Shown: piece by piece, positions 7,346 through 12,789 of the stretch
Layout: every line of letters begins with the position of its first letter
How positions within the stretch are numbered: position 1 is the stretch's first letter
Assembly: GCA_964624165.1 (NCBI GenBank)
Contig: CAZUWG010000017.1
Span: 1 to 13,665, forward strand
DNA from: OLB19 sp964624165
GTDB lineage: Bacteria; Patescibacteriota; Minisyncoccia; Phycocordibacterales; UBA918
Reading direction: 5' to 3'
DNA length: 13,665 bases
The notes under the pieces: generated by a model
Database searches by the model: none
Told to the model about the DNA's origin: nothing
Seen by the model: only the letters and a program-made list of their open reading frames with translations
Made by a program: the position numbers and the translations under genes

Positions 7346-7723
7346 ATGTATATAAAAACAACACAATTGCTGACCATCGCAGCGCTCTTCCTCTTTCCAG
7401 TATTGGCTCAAGCACAGCTTTTAGTAGATGATGGTGATTTTGAGACCTCGATCCTTGGTGTGATGGGATTCATTAACCTAGTCCTTGTCCCCCTCATCTT
7501 TGGTCTCGCCCTCCTCTTTTTCCTCTGGGGTGTCTTGAAGGCGTTTGTCATCAAAGGTGACGAAGATAGTCGTAAGGAAGGTAAGCAGTACATGATCTGG
7601 GCGATTGTTGGTCTGGTAGTCATGGTGTCACTTTGGGGAATTGTGACCCTCCTCTCAGGAGCTTTGGGGCTTGGTGGTCAGGAGCTTGATACCATCCCAG
7701 ATGTACCAACTATCACAGGTTAA
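7346..7723 (+). CDS. Pilin-like two-helix protein (paralogue 2 of a near-identical pair)
   Basis: A 125-residue precursor when started at ATG 7346, which gives a clean signal peptide (MYIKTTQLLTIAALFLFPVL, cut after AQA). An in-frame ATG at 7319, overlapping the previous stop, would add nine polar residues in front of it and could allow translational coupling; it is the alternative start. Helix 1 (about 46-66), the loop KGDEDSRKEGKQ and helix 2 (83-104) are identical to the previous gene through most of their length. The tail differs (GGQELDTIPDVPTITG). The role is presumably the same as its twin; the differing termini may set partner or timing. Confidence 0.78.
   Translation: MYIKTTQLLTIAALFLFPVLAQAQLLVDDGDFETSILGVMGFINLVLVPLIFGLALLFFLWGVLKAFVIKGDEDSRKEGKQYMIWAIVGLVVMVSLWGIVTLLSGALGLGGQELDTIPDVPTITG
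7484..7668 (+). repeat. Duplicated segment, copy 2 (partner 7074-7258)
   Basis: The partner of the 7074-7258 segment, with 161 identical bases at its start. Identity that includes synonymous positions means a recent tandem duplication or ongoing gene conversion between the two pilin-like genes. Confidence 0.95.
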
Positions 7724-7747
7724 ATCTTTTGGCTGTGCGTCGCACTT

Positions 7748-8095
7748 ATGAACTTTATCCTCACTGCACACGCCCAAGAAAGCGTTTCATTGGCCTACGA
7801 CTTCGTTGATACCATCAACCAAGTCGTGCTGGTGCCGCTGATCCAGCTGATGATGGCCATCGCCCTCATTGTGTTTATATGGGGTGGCTTTCAGTACGTG
7901 AGAGGTTCAAATGACCCGGCAGCACGGCTCGAAGGACGGCGACACCTACTCTGGGGCATTATCGGCTTTACGGTAATGGTCTCTGCCTACGCTATTCTTA
8001 CGGTCGCCGGCAATACGGTTGGAGTTGATCTCGATGAATACAATCCAGTCTTGCATGGCCGTCCGTCTGACTGTACCGAATCGGGGCCGTGTTGA
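7748..8095 (+). CDS. Pilin-like two-helix protein with cysteine-containing tail
   Basis: A 115-residue protein and last member of the cluster. It opens MNFILTAHAQE, which looks like the end of a signal peptide (AHA then QE), but a stop codon lies 27 nt upstream in frame, so no longer signal is available. Helix 1 (24-47, ending VFIWGGFQYV) is followed by RGSNDPAARLEGRR and helix 2 (67-89). The tail ends CTESGPC and its two cysteines could form a disulfide outside the cell. It ends with TGA before a bidirectional terminator, closing the + strand block. Membership of the T4SS pilin-like family is inferred from architecture and neighbours. Confidence 0.75.
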   Translation: MNFILTAHAQESVSLAYDFVDTINQVVLVPLIQLMMAIALIVFIWGGFQYVRGSNDPAARLEGRRHLLWGIIGFTVMVSAYAILTVAGNTVGVDLDEYNPVLHGRPSDCTESGPC

Positions 8096-8160
8096 TGCAT
8101 TTTTGCTTTCTTTCTGTATCCTGCCCGACAGCTTTTAGCGCTTCGTTTTAAAATAAAAAG

Positions 8161-8193
8161 AACCCCGACCGAGCGTGTTGCCCGGGCGGGGTT
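8161..8193. terminator. Bidirectional intrinsic terminator
   Basis: AACCCCG (8161-8167) pairs with CGGGGTT (8187-8193), with a further interrupted inner helix. T-rich sequence follows on the + strand (TTTT) and on the - strand (complement of the A-rich stretch 8151-8159). It sits between convergent genes. Confidence 0.75.
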
Positions 8194-8196
8194 TTG

Positions 8197-8225
8197 ATGT
8201 GCGAAGGCGCGAACGCCTAGCACAT
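8197..8225. repeat. Palindrome with CGAA loop overlapping a stop codon
   Basis: ATGTGC pairs with GCACAT and the inner AGGCG with CGCCT around a CGAA tetraloop, with an asymmetric internal loop (GA against A). It overlaps the last codons and stop of the - strand membrane protein gene. Confidence 0.7.
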
Positions 8226-8771
8226 TTTGTATGGGAGCATGGAGCTCACGATGACTCTTTCTGGTTGCTTGCTCTTTGCTTCGATCCAGATGTTGAGGTT
8301 ATTGTCCTTCGAATCAAGGTCGAACCTGCCTGCTGGCTGAATGCAAAGCTTCCACCCATAATAGTTGTTGAGGCGGATACGTCCACTGGCGATAAAGCGT
8401 TTTTCACCGCCTTGTGGTATATGCACATACGCGTTGTGGAAAGTGCGCAGCTCAGAGCTGTTAGTTCCAGACAACAAATTCCGTGTCGTCTGAAGGACAT
8501 TGTTAGTGCCCAAGAGCCATATAAGCCCTAGTACAGCTGCCGCAAACAGCAACATTGTACCGCCTTTCTTTTCCATAAAGAACAGGATAAAGGCGGCGAT
8601 CGCAAGCACAATCATTACCAGCGGCAAAAAAATGCTTACGAATGAAGCTGATTCCGGACCCGGTCCAGCATCATCACTATCTGGAGCATATGTGACCCAG
8701 AGCTGAAAAAGCAACATTGCTGTTACTATCAACATCGCGGCGCCGAACAGGAAGCGATTTAACCTATCCAT
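8217..8771 (-). CDS. Three-helix membrane protein with soluble C-terminal domain
   Basis: A 184-residue protein of no family I recognise. Helices lie at about 7-28, 44-66 and 72-89, followed by a roughly 95-residue soluble domain rich in beta-prone, aromatic and polar segments (HNAYVHIPQGGEKRF, NNYYGWKLCIQPAG). Start: ATG at 8771, which overlaps the TGA of the upstream SPFH-like gene as TGATG and has a strong Shine-Dalgarno AAAGGAGG six bases before it. A GTG three bases upstream is the alternative. The overlap implies translational coupling, so it probably works with the SPFH-like protein. Function unknown. Confidence 0.78.
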   Translation of the reverse strand: MDRLNRFLFGAAMLIVTAMLLFQLWVTYAPDSDDAGPGPESASFVSIFLPLVMIVLAIAAFILFFMEKKGGTMLLFAAAVLGLIWLLGTNNVLQTTRNLLSGTNSSELRTFHNAYVHIPQGGEKRFIASGRIRLNNYYGWKLCIQPAGRFDLDSKDNNLNIWIEAKSKQPERVIVSSMLPYKMC

Positions 8772-10354
8772 CACTTACCTCCTTTCTTTTTGTTTTGAGA
8801 TGGGTCATCTTTGCCGGATCCTTGTTTATTTTCGTCACTTTTTTTGTTGAGTGTGTCAGCTGCAGCAACGATTGCACCGGCTGTCGCTTCGCCTTCTAGG
8901 CCACCGATGTTGATCATGCGCACAGATTCAGGATTGTCCTCCGCAGCAACGTATCGCATGATGCTGTCGAACGCTTGGGGGCCGATTTTTTTACGAAATT
9001 CGGCCATCGTTTCTACTGCCGCAATATTGCCGGCAGCACTTTGCTTGCGAGCGTCGGCTTGCCATTCCTCGCTGGCTGCTTCGTTGGCTTCACGCTTTAC
9101 TGGGTCAGAGAAGCTCATCTCACCCACTGATGTGTGACCAAGTCTCACTCCTACCTTTGTGAGCACTTCGATGAGAGTTTCATTGAGAGTTATCACTTCG
9201 ATAGCCAGGCTGGTATCTGCTCTCGTGACCGCTTTGATCATTTCTGGAGTAGCCTGTTCGCGGATGCGTTTTAGAAAGTTTATTTGCGCTTGAGCCACCT
9301 CCTCTTCCGTAGGATCATCGATAACGTCTGCGACGACAGGGTCATACATTGGGAATCCGCTTTCGTTACGAATAACCGAACGAGCTTTGTGGCCTTCAGT
9401 AGGGGAATTGATGAAGGCGGTTACAATGTACTCACCAGATAAGAGTCTGGGAAGTGCGTTTTTCACACTTGCATTGTCGCGCGTAGTGAAAAACCCAATG
9501 GCCGCACGCAGAGCAGCTCGTGCTCTTTCGCCGATATCAAGAATGGGGTTGCTGTTTTCAATCCATTTCATAATATCGTAGAACGAAAAAGTCAAGACTA
9601 CAGTTGTGGACACTTCTGAGCCATCTTTGGCCGGGGTAACTAGCTTAGTTTGTCCGACCTCTTTGGATGAGTTCCACAACCGCATTGTGATATCGCCAGT
9701 GTAGAAGAACCCATCTTCGTCTGTCGCATTAACCTCAGTGATTTTTTCAACTGGGTTATTTATGCGACCAAACCATAGTCTGGAGCCTTCCCAAGTGTAT
9801 TCTCCGGCGCCACGATACCATCTTAACGCTTTTCCCCACCACGTCACCATAGCAACATAAACAGGAGGAACTACCTCCATTCCTTTGCGAGCTTCGTCGC
9901 CACGTTTTTTTTCACGCTCGGTAACGATTTTGTCTGCCGGTATATCCGGCGAAACAAAATACAGAAAGGCCAAGCTCCAGATGGCAAGATAGGCAAACAT
10001 AGGTAGACCAGGAATGCCAGTGGCAAATCTGAGGCCAATGTCGAACAGGGCTAGAAAAATTACGACAATGACTGCACCTACGGCGCTCATGAAGGGGCGG
10101 AAAAGCAAGTTCCATTCTTCGACCTCAAAAAACTTGCCGACAATTTTGTCATTTGAGTGACCAAACAGACGAAGTTTTTTCTTCTTTTTTTTGTCGCTTC
10201 TAACCGCTTTTTTCTGATAGCGAGCGAGCAGTTGCTCGCCCACTACCATAGCCATCACCAGTCCCAGAAGAGGGAGGTGATAGCTTTGCGGAATGGCGAA
10301 TAACACCATAGCTGCAAAACCAACTGCGACAGCGATACGAATGTATTTGCTCAT
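8771..10354 (-). CDS. SPFH/Band 7-like membrane protein
   Basis: A 527-residue protein. Four likely membrane segments come first (about 5-22, 27-43, 86-105, 113-132) with a lysine cluster (KKKKKK) between the second and third. A long soluble part follows: beta-rich to about residue 265, then helical with a charged segment that includes EEWQADARKQSAAGN, IGPQAFDSIMRYVA and an Ala/Gly-rich end resembling SPFH (flotillin/Band 7) proteins, which form large oligomers on membranes. The extreme C-terminus is Lys/Asp/Gln-rich and probably disordered. A GGAG Shine-Dalgarno lies 8 nt before the ATG. It is first in a two-gene operon with a TGATG junction. The SPFH call rests on overall pattern and is less certain than the membrane topology. 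Confidence 0.65.
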   Translation of the reverse strand: MSKYIRIAVAVGFAAMVLFAIPQSYHLPLLGLVMAMVVGEQLLARYQKKAVRSDKKKKKKLRLFGHSNDKIVGKFFEVEEWNLLFRPFMSAVGAVIVVIFLALFDIGLRFATGIPGLPMFAYLAIWSLAFLYFVSPDIPADKIVTEREKKRGDEARKGMEVVPPVYVAMVTWWGKALRWYRGAGEYTWEGSRLWFGRINNPVEKITEVNATDEDGFFYTGDITMRLWNSSKEVGQTKLVTPAKDGSEVSTTVVLTFSFYDIMKWIENSNPILDIGERARAALRAAIGFFTTRDNASVKNALPRLLSGEYIVTAFINSPTEGHKARSVIRNESGFPMYDPVVADVIDDPTEEEVAQAQINFLKRIREQATPEMIKAVTRADTSLAIEVITLNETLIEVLTKVGVRLGHTSVGEMSFSDPVKREANEAASEEWQADARKQSAAGNIAAVETMAEFRKKIGPQAFDSIMRYVAAEDNPESVRMINIGGLEGEATAGAIVAAADTLNKKSDENKQGSGKDDPSQNKKKGGK

Positions 10355-10374
10355 GTTTGTTACTCCACGTCAAG

Positions 10375-10402
10375 GGTGGGCGAGGCGTCAGCCGAGCCCA
10401 CC
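10375..10402 (-). repeat. Hairpin with tandem G-A mismatches in the 5' leader
   Basis: On either strand GGTGGGC pairs with GCCCACC and the inner GGC with GCC. Between them GA faces GA on the + strand as written; on the transcribed - strand the corresponding bases are TC facing TC. It lies about 20 nt upstream of the SPFH-like start codon, inside the predicted leader. A second small hairpin (CGTGCA/TGCACG, 10416-10430) precedes it in the same transcript. Possible leader structure; no known riboswitch recognised. Confidence 0.6.
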
Positions 10403-10442
10403 GAACTGTTTTTTACGTGCACAATGCACGCAATCTGACCAA

Positions 10443-10470
10443 ATAGTAGCACAGTTTATAGAAAAATCAA
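10443..10470 (-). promoter_or_regulatory. Promoter of the SPFH-like operon
   Basis: On the - strand TTGATT (-35), a 16-nt spacer, and TACTAT (-10) preceded by TG at the extended position. It gives a leader of roughly 80 nt holding two hairpins and a Shine-Dalgarno, in contrast to the leaderless genes elsewhere in the window. Confidence 0.6.
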
Positions 10471-10496
10471 GGTAGGGGATCCGCGTACGGGAGGGC

Positions 10497-10533
10497 GGGT
10501 GGTGCGATTTTGCAACGTAAAATCGCACCACCC
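10497..10533. repeat. Perfect 15-bp inverted repeat next to the trhO promoter
   Basis: GGGTGGTGCGATTTT (10497-10511) and its exact complement (10519-10533) flank a 7-nt loop GCAACGT. It ends 2 nt before the predicted -35 box of trhO. It could be an operator, an insulating hairpin or a small repeat. No T-run follows it on the + strand. Confidence 0.85.
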
Positions 10534-10535
10534 CG

Positions 10536-10564
10536 TTGCTCAATGGCGACCTTTTTTGTATGAT
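10536..10564 (+). promoter_or_regulatory. Promoter of trhO, near-leaderless
   Basis: TTGCTC (10536-10541), a 17-nt spacer and TATGAT (10559-10564). Transcription would begin at about 10571, immediately before ATG 10572. This is the reason for choosing that start over the upstream TTG 10536 and ATGs 10560 and 10563, which overlap the promoter itself. Confidence 0.6.
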
Positions 10565-10571
10565 GTTCACC

Positions 10572-11654
10572 ATGAATACTGATGCAATACAGATTGCAGT
10601 TCGCAAAGCGCATAAGGCGAAAAAAGCGGCTGCCTTACGCTCGCGAAGTGAACGTAAGGCAGCCGCAAAAGCAGACACAACGCCACGCACCACGTTGTCT
10701 TTTTATCGTTATGTCCAAATTAAAGACCCGATCGCTTTTCAAAAGCAGCTATTTACTGCATGGGAGACGCTCGGTTGTTTTGGGCGTATCTACGTAGCAG
10801 AAGAAGGTATTAATGCACAAATGAATGTCCCTTCAAGCAATTTTGCTGCGTTTCAAGACTTTAACAACTCCCTATCTGCGCTCAAAGATGTGCCGTACAA
10901 AATCGCGGTTGAGGAAGGAGAAATACCTTCTTTCTATAAATTAAGTATAAAAGTGCGTAAAAAAATAGTGGCTGATGGGCTCGATGATAGTACCTTTGAC
11001 CCAAGCAATACCGGAGCGTACCTCACCGCCGCTGAAATGAATGCCTATACCGAAGATACTGACGCTCTGATTATTGATATGCGCAACGCCTACGAGAGTG
11101 AGGTGGGGCATTTTGAAAATGCGTACACGCCTGATGTTGATTCTTTTCGCGAGGAGCTGAAGGTACTTCCAGAGACACTAAAAGTACATAAAAACAAAAA
11201 GATTGCACTCTACTGTACGGGTGGGATTCGTTGCGAAAAAGCCAGTGCCTGGCTCAAGCACAATGGTTTTAATGATGTGAGGCATCTTAAGGGCGGGATC
11301 ATCGACTATGCACACCAGGTAAAAGAACAGGGGTTACCCAATAAATTTAAAGGCAAAAATTTTGTGTTTGATGAGCGACTTGGTGAGCGGGTCGGCGAAG
11401 AAGTTATTTCGGTATGTCATCTTTGTAATGTCGCAAAATCAGACACTCATTATCATTGCGCGTTTCAACCTTGTCACCGTTTATTTCTTGCCTGCCAAGA
11501 GTGTCATGGTAAAGAGAAGGGATATTGTTCTCGAGTCTGTCGGGTAATGGATAAGCTCCCTGCGTCTTTAAAGTTGCGGTACAATCGCTGGCTTCGCGCG
11601 CAAAAGCCGGCACAGTTTAAGAAGCGAGTAGGGAAGCGAATAGCGTGGCGCTAA
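10572..11654 (+). CDS. trhO: tRNA uridine(34) hydroxylase (rhodanese-domain protein)
   Basis: A 360-residue homologue of E. coli YceA/TrhO, which hydroxylates U34 in the anticodon of certain tRNAs on the way to 5-methoxy- or 5-carboxymethoxyuridine. After a variable basic N-terminus (1-35) comes the family start TTPRTTLSFYRYVQI, then GRIYVAEEGINAQMNVP and KVRKKIVADGLDD. The rhodanese domain follows with LIIDMRNAYESEVGHFENA and the active loop YCTGGIRCEKAS, whose first cysteine is Cys215. GKNFVFDERLGERV leads into a cysteine-rich C-terminal region (CHLCN, CQECH, CSRVC) that looks zinc-binding. Residues 19-32 are encoded by a palindrome described separately. It stands next to a tRNA cluster, although no functional link is needed. 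Confidence 0.95.
   Translation: MNTDAIQIAVRKAHKAKKAAALRSRSERKAAAKADTTPRTTLSFYRYVQIKDPIAFQKQLFTAWETLGCFGRIYVAEEGINAQMNVPSSNFAAFQDFNNSLSALKDVPYKIAVEEGEIPSFYKLSIKVRKKIVADGLDDSTFDPSNTGAYLTAAEMNAYTEDTDALIIDMRNAYESEVGHFENAYTPDVDSFREELKVLPETLKVHKNKKIALYCTGGIRCEKASAWLKHNGFNDVRHLKGGIIDYAHQVKEQGLPNKFKGKNFVFDERLGERVGEEVISVCHLCNVAKSDTHYHCAFQPCHRLFLACQECHGKEKGYCSRVCRVMDKLPASLKLRYNRWLRAQKPAQFKKRVGKRIAWR
10626..10666 (+). repeat. In-frame palindrome inside trhO, GAA triloop
   Basis: GCGGCTGCCTTACG (10626-10639) and its exact complement (10653-10666) form 14 bp. After one C/A mismatch the helix continues TCGC/GTGA (one G-T wobble) to a GAA triloop. It begins exactly at a codon boundary and encodes residues 19-32, an Ala- and Arg/Lys-rich stretch in the variable N-terminus. 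Confidence 0.85.
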
Positions 11655-11705
11655 AACTAAATACGAAACGAGAGGGGGAGAGCAGGAGGGGCAAACAGAA
11701 GAAAA

Positions 11706-11789
11706 GGGGAGGGACTTGAAACTTACAGTTTCGGTACAGGTTGTCACGATTTTTCCTTGCGTCAAAATTGTAGGCAACCTTTTCAAGTC
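11706..11789 (-). repeat. tRNA-tail element C, downstream of tRNA-Leu(TAA)
   Basis: Read on the - strand: GACTTGAAA (inverted copy of the tRNA-Leu T-loop), then a core with helix AGGTTGCC/GACAACCT (one mismatch), helix ACAATTTT/AAAATCGT (one mismatch) and loop GACGCAAGGA, then TGTAA, then a direct copy of the tRNA-Leu 3' region (14 of 15 bases, 11706-11720 against 11855-11869). The outer arms GACTTGAAA/TTTCAAGTC pair perfectly. The core is nearly the same as in element B. It lies beyond the terminator of the tRNA. Confidence 0.8.
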
Positions 11790-11810
11790 TATTGTCATAA
11801 AGTCTCTTGG

Positions 11811-11844
11811 CAAAAAGAAAACATCAGAGACAAGTCTGATGTTT
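11811..11844 (-). terminator. Intrinsic terminator of tRNA-Leu(TAA)
   Basis: AAACATCAGA and TCTGATGTTT form a 10-bp stem with a 6-nt loop, followed on the - strand by TCTTTTTG. It is 6 nt past the tRNA discriminator base. Confidence 0.8.
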
Positions 11845-11848
11845 CTTT

Positions 11849-11935
<87 letters not shown>

Positions 11936-11953
11936 AAGGGTGTTTTTGATGTC

Positions 11954-12045
11954 CCTGCGTGTAGTGACATCGGTAGATGAGTGACTTATACGTCCCTGTT
12001 TGACAGTCTCCAAGACTGTCGCACCTACCGATTCCACCACACAGG
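11954..12045 (-). repeat. Palindrome D built from the tRNA-Leu 5' end
   Basis: On the - strand the first 27 nt, from 12046, match the 5' end of tRNA-Leu(TAA) at 21 positions (shared GTGGTGGAAT and GGTAG). A 7-bp hairpin GACAGTC/GACTGTC with loop TTGGA follows, then an inverted copy of the same 5' sequence (11954-11979 against 12022-12045: 24 aligned, 4 mismatches, one 2-nt gap). There is no T-arm or TTC loop, so it is not a working tRNA although it starts like one. It lies between the tRNA-Leu promoter and the tRNA. Confidence 0.8.
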
Positions 12046-12065
12046 CAATGAGTCTAACGCAGGCT

Positions 12066-12074
12066 ATCATAGCA
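12066..12074 (-). promoter_or_regulatory. Extended -10 promoter for palindrome D and tRNA-Leu(TAA)
   Basis: On the - strand TGCTATGAT gives an extended -10. Transcription would start near 12059, run through palindrome D and then tRNA-Leu. The -35 is weak. Confidence 0.5.
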
Positions 12075-12081
12075 TAATTAC

Positions 12082-12110
12082 TTGGTGATTACAGCCCAAA
12101 ATGCTAAAGT
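12082..12110 (+). promoter_or_regulatory. Promoter of tRNA-Cys
   Basis: TTGGTG (12082-12087), a 17-nt spacer and TAAAGT (12105-12110) with TG at the extended position. The tRNA starts about 15 nt after the expected transcription start. It is divergent from the tRNA-Leu promoter. Confidence 0.6.
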
Positions 12111-12131
12111 AGTGAGGTAAAAAAAAGACAT

Positions 12132-12203
12132 GTCCTGGTGGCGAAGTGGTAACGCTGAGGTCTGCAAAACCTCCATGCGCGGGTTCGATTCCCGCCCAGG
12201 ACT
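12132..12203 (+). tRNA. tRNA-Cys (anticodon GCA)
   Basis: A 72-nt tRNA with acceptor GTCCTGG/CCAGGAC, anticodon stem GAGGT/ACCTC with loop CTGCAAA (anticodon GCA) and T-arm GCGGG TTCGATT CCCGC. The discriminator is T, as expected for cysteine tRNA. CCA is not encoded. The last 21 nt are part of the 120-bp tandem repeat that follows. Confidence 0.95.
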
Positions 12204-12302
12204 CAAAATTGAGGTGACGAAATTTTGATCGCGGGAATCGAAAAGCTTTTGTGATATTTTGGAGTTTACGAACAAAATAGCCAAAAGGTCGACTGAACAT
12301 GT
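12183..12302 (+). repeat. tRNA-tail element A1 (tandem repeat copy 1)
   Basis: Copy 1 of a 120-bp repeat starting inside the tRNA-Cys T-arm. TTCGATTCCCGC of the tRNA (12184-12195) is followed by its exact complement (12231-12242), with a helix TCAAAATT/AATTTTGA between them. The core has CTTTTG/CAAAAG and TATTTTG/CAAAATA around an 11-nt loop. TGTAA (12300-12304) and a direct copy of the tRNA 3' end (from 12306) follow. Confidence 0.9.
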
Positions 12303-12305
12303 AAT

Positions 12306-12425
12306 GTTCGATTCCCGCCCAGGACTCAAAATTGAGGTGACGAAATTTTGATCGCGGGAATCGAAAAGCTTTTGTGATATTTTGGAGTTTACGAACAAAA
12401 TAGCCAAAAGGTCGACTGAACATGT
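12306..12425 (+). repeat. tRNA-tail element A2 (tandem repeat copy 2)
   Basis: Identical in all 120 positions to 12183-12302, at an offset of 123 bp with a 3-nt spacer. It carries a 22-nt copy of the tRNA-Cys 3' end without the rest of the tRNA. Reading frames across both copies are artefacts of the repeat. Confidence 0.95.
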
Positions 12426-12451
12426 GCAGGTAAAGTCGGGATGCAAGTGTA

Positions 12452-12479
12452 TTGATTTTCTGTGAAAATACGTTAAACT
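12452..12479 (+). promoter_or_regulatory. Promoter of tRNA-Lys
   Basis: TTGATT (12452-12457), a 16-nt spacer and TAAACT (12474-12479), ending 16 nt before the tRNA. Confidence 0.55.
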
Positions 12480-12495
12480 CAAAGCCACCACATAT

Positions 12496-12568
12496 CCGCC
12501 CATAGCTCAGCTGGTAGAGCAGACGGCTCTTAACCGTAAGGTCCTAGGTTCGAACCCTAGTGGGCGGA
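12496..12568 (+). tRNA. tRNA-Lys (anticodon CTT)
   Basis: A 73-nt tRNA with acceptor CCGCCCA/TGGGCGG, D-arm GCTC/GAGC, anticodon loop CTCTTAA (anticodon CTT) and T-arm CTAGG TTCGAAC CCTAG. The discriminator is A. The outermost anticodon-stem pair is G-A rather than Watson-Crick. CCA is not encoded. No intrinsic terminator follows directly; element B begins about 20 nt downstream. Confidence 0.95.
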
Positions 12569-12590
12569 CAAATTATAGCGAAGCGGAATA

Positions 12591-12716
12591 TGTCCGCCTA
12601 CTAGAGCAGTGTTGCGCCAGCAACACGTTGCGTGGTTCGAAAAGGTTGTCTGATATTTTGACTCAAGGAAAAATAGCGACAACCTGTACTGTTTGTGTAA
12701 CGAACCTTTGTGGGCG
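12591..12716 (+). repeat. tRNA-tail element B, downstream of tRNA-Lys
   Basis: TGTCCGCCTACTAG (12591-12604) is an inverted copy of the tRNA-Lys 3' end (12557-12570; 14 bp with one G-T wobble). The copy is interrupted by about 29 nt containing hairpin TGTTGC/GCAACA and resumes as GGTTCGAA. The core has AGGTTGTC/GACAACCT (12643-12650, 12678-12685) and TATTTT/AAAATA around GACTCAAGGA. TGTAA (12696-12700) and a partly decayed direct copy of the tRNA 3' end, CGAACCtttGTGGGCG, close the element. Confidence 0.85.
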
Positions 12717-12724
12717 AAGAAAGT

Positions 12725-12749
12725 AGCGGCGAGGCGAAGCCTCGCCGCT
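12725..12749. repeat. Palindrome with GAA triloop
   Basis: AGCGGCGAGGC and its exact complement around a GAA triloop form an 11-bp stem. It is nearly the same as the hairpin at 4767-4789 and abuts the promoter of tRNA-Leu(TAG). Confidence 0.85.
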
Positions 12750-12750
12750 G

Positions 12751-12779
12751 TTTTCAAGAAAAATACTTTGTGTTACAAT
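12751..12779 (+). promoter_or_regulatory. Promoter of tRNA-Leu(TAG)
   Basis: TTTTCA (12751-12756), a 17-nt spacer and TACAAT (12774-12779), 10 nt before the tRNA. Confidence 0.5.
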
Positions 12780-12789
12780 AGTGCCCGAC

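Noticed and set aside
8175..8531. + strand reading frame of 118 codons
   Set aside because: Antisense to the three-helix membrane protein, which has a strong SD and operon context.
10536..10571. Upstream starts of trhO (TTG 10536, ATG 10560 and 10563)
   Set aside because: They overlap the predicted -35 and -10 boxes; the added residues match nothing in the family.
11953..12046. A second - strand tRNA (apparent anticodon TGG in a 7-nt loop)
   Set aside because: Acceptor-like pairing arises from the inverted 5' copy; there is no T-arm or TTC loop and position 1:72 is G-G. Kept as a repeat, not a tRNA.
12183..12425. CRISPR array
   Set aside because: Only two 120-bp copies with a 3-nt spacer, anchored in a tRNA, and no cas gene.
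12067..12503. Two long - strand reading frames (118 and 141 codons) with internal repeats
   Set aside because: They run antisense through tRNA-Cys and the two 120-bp tandem copies; their internal repeats come only from the DNA repeat.
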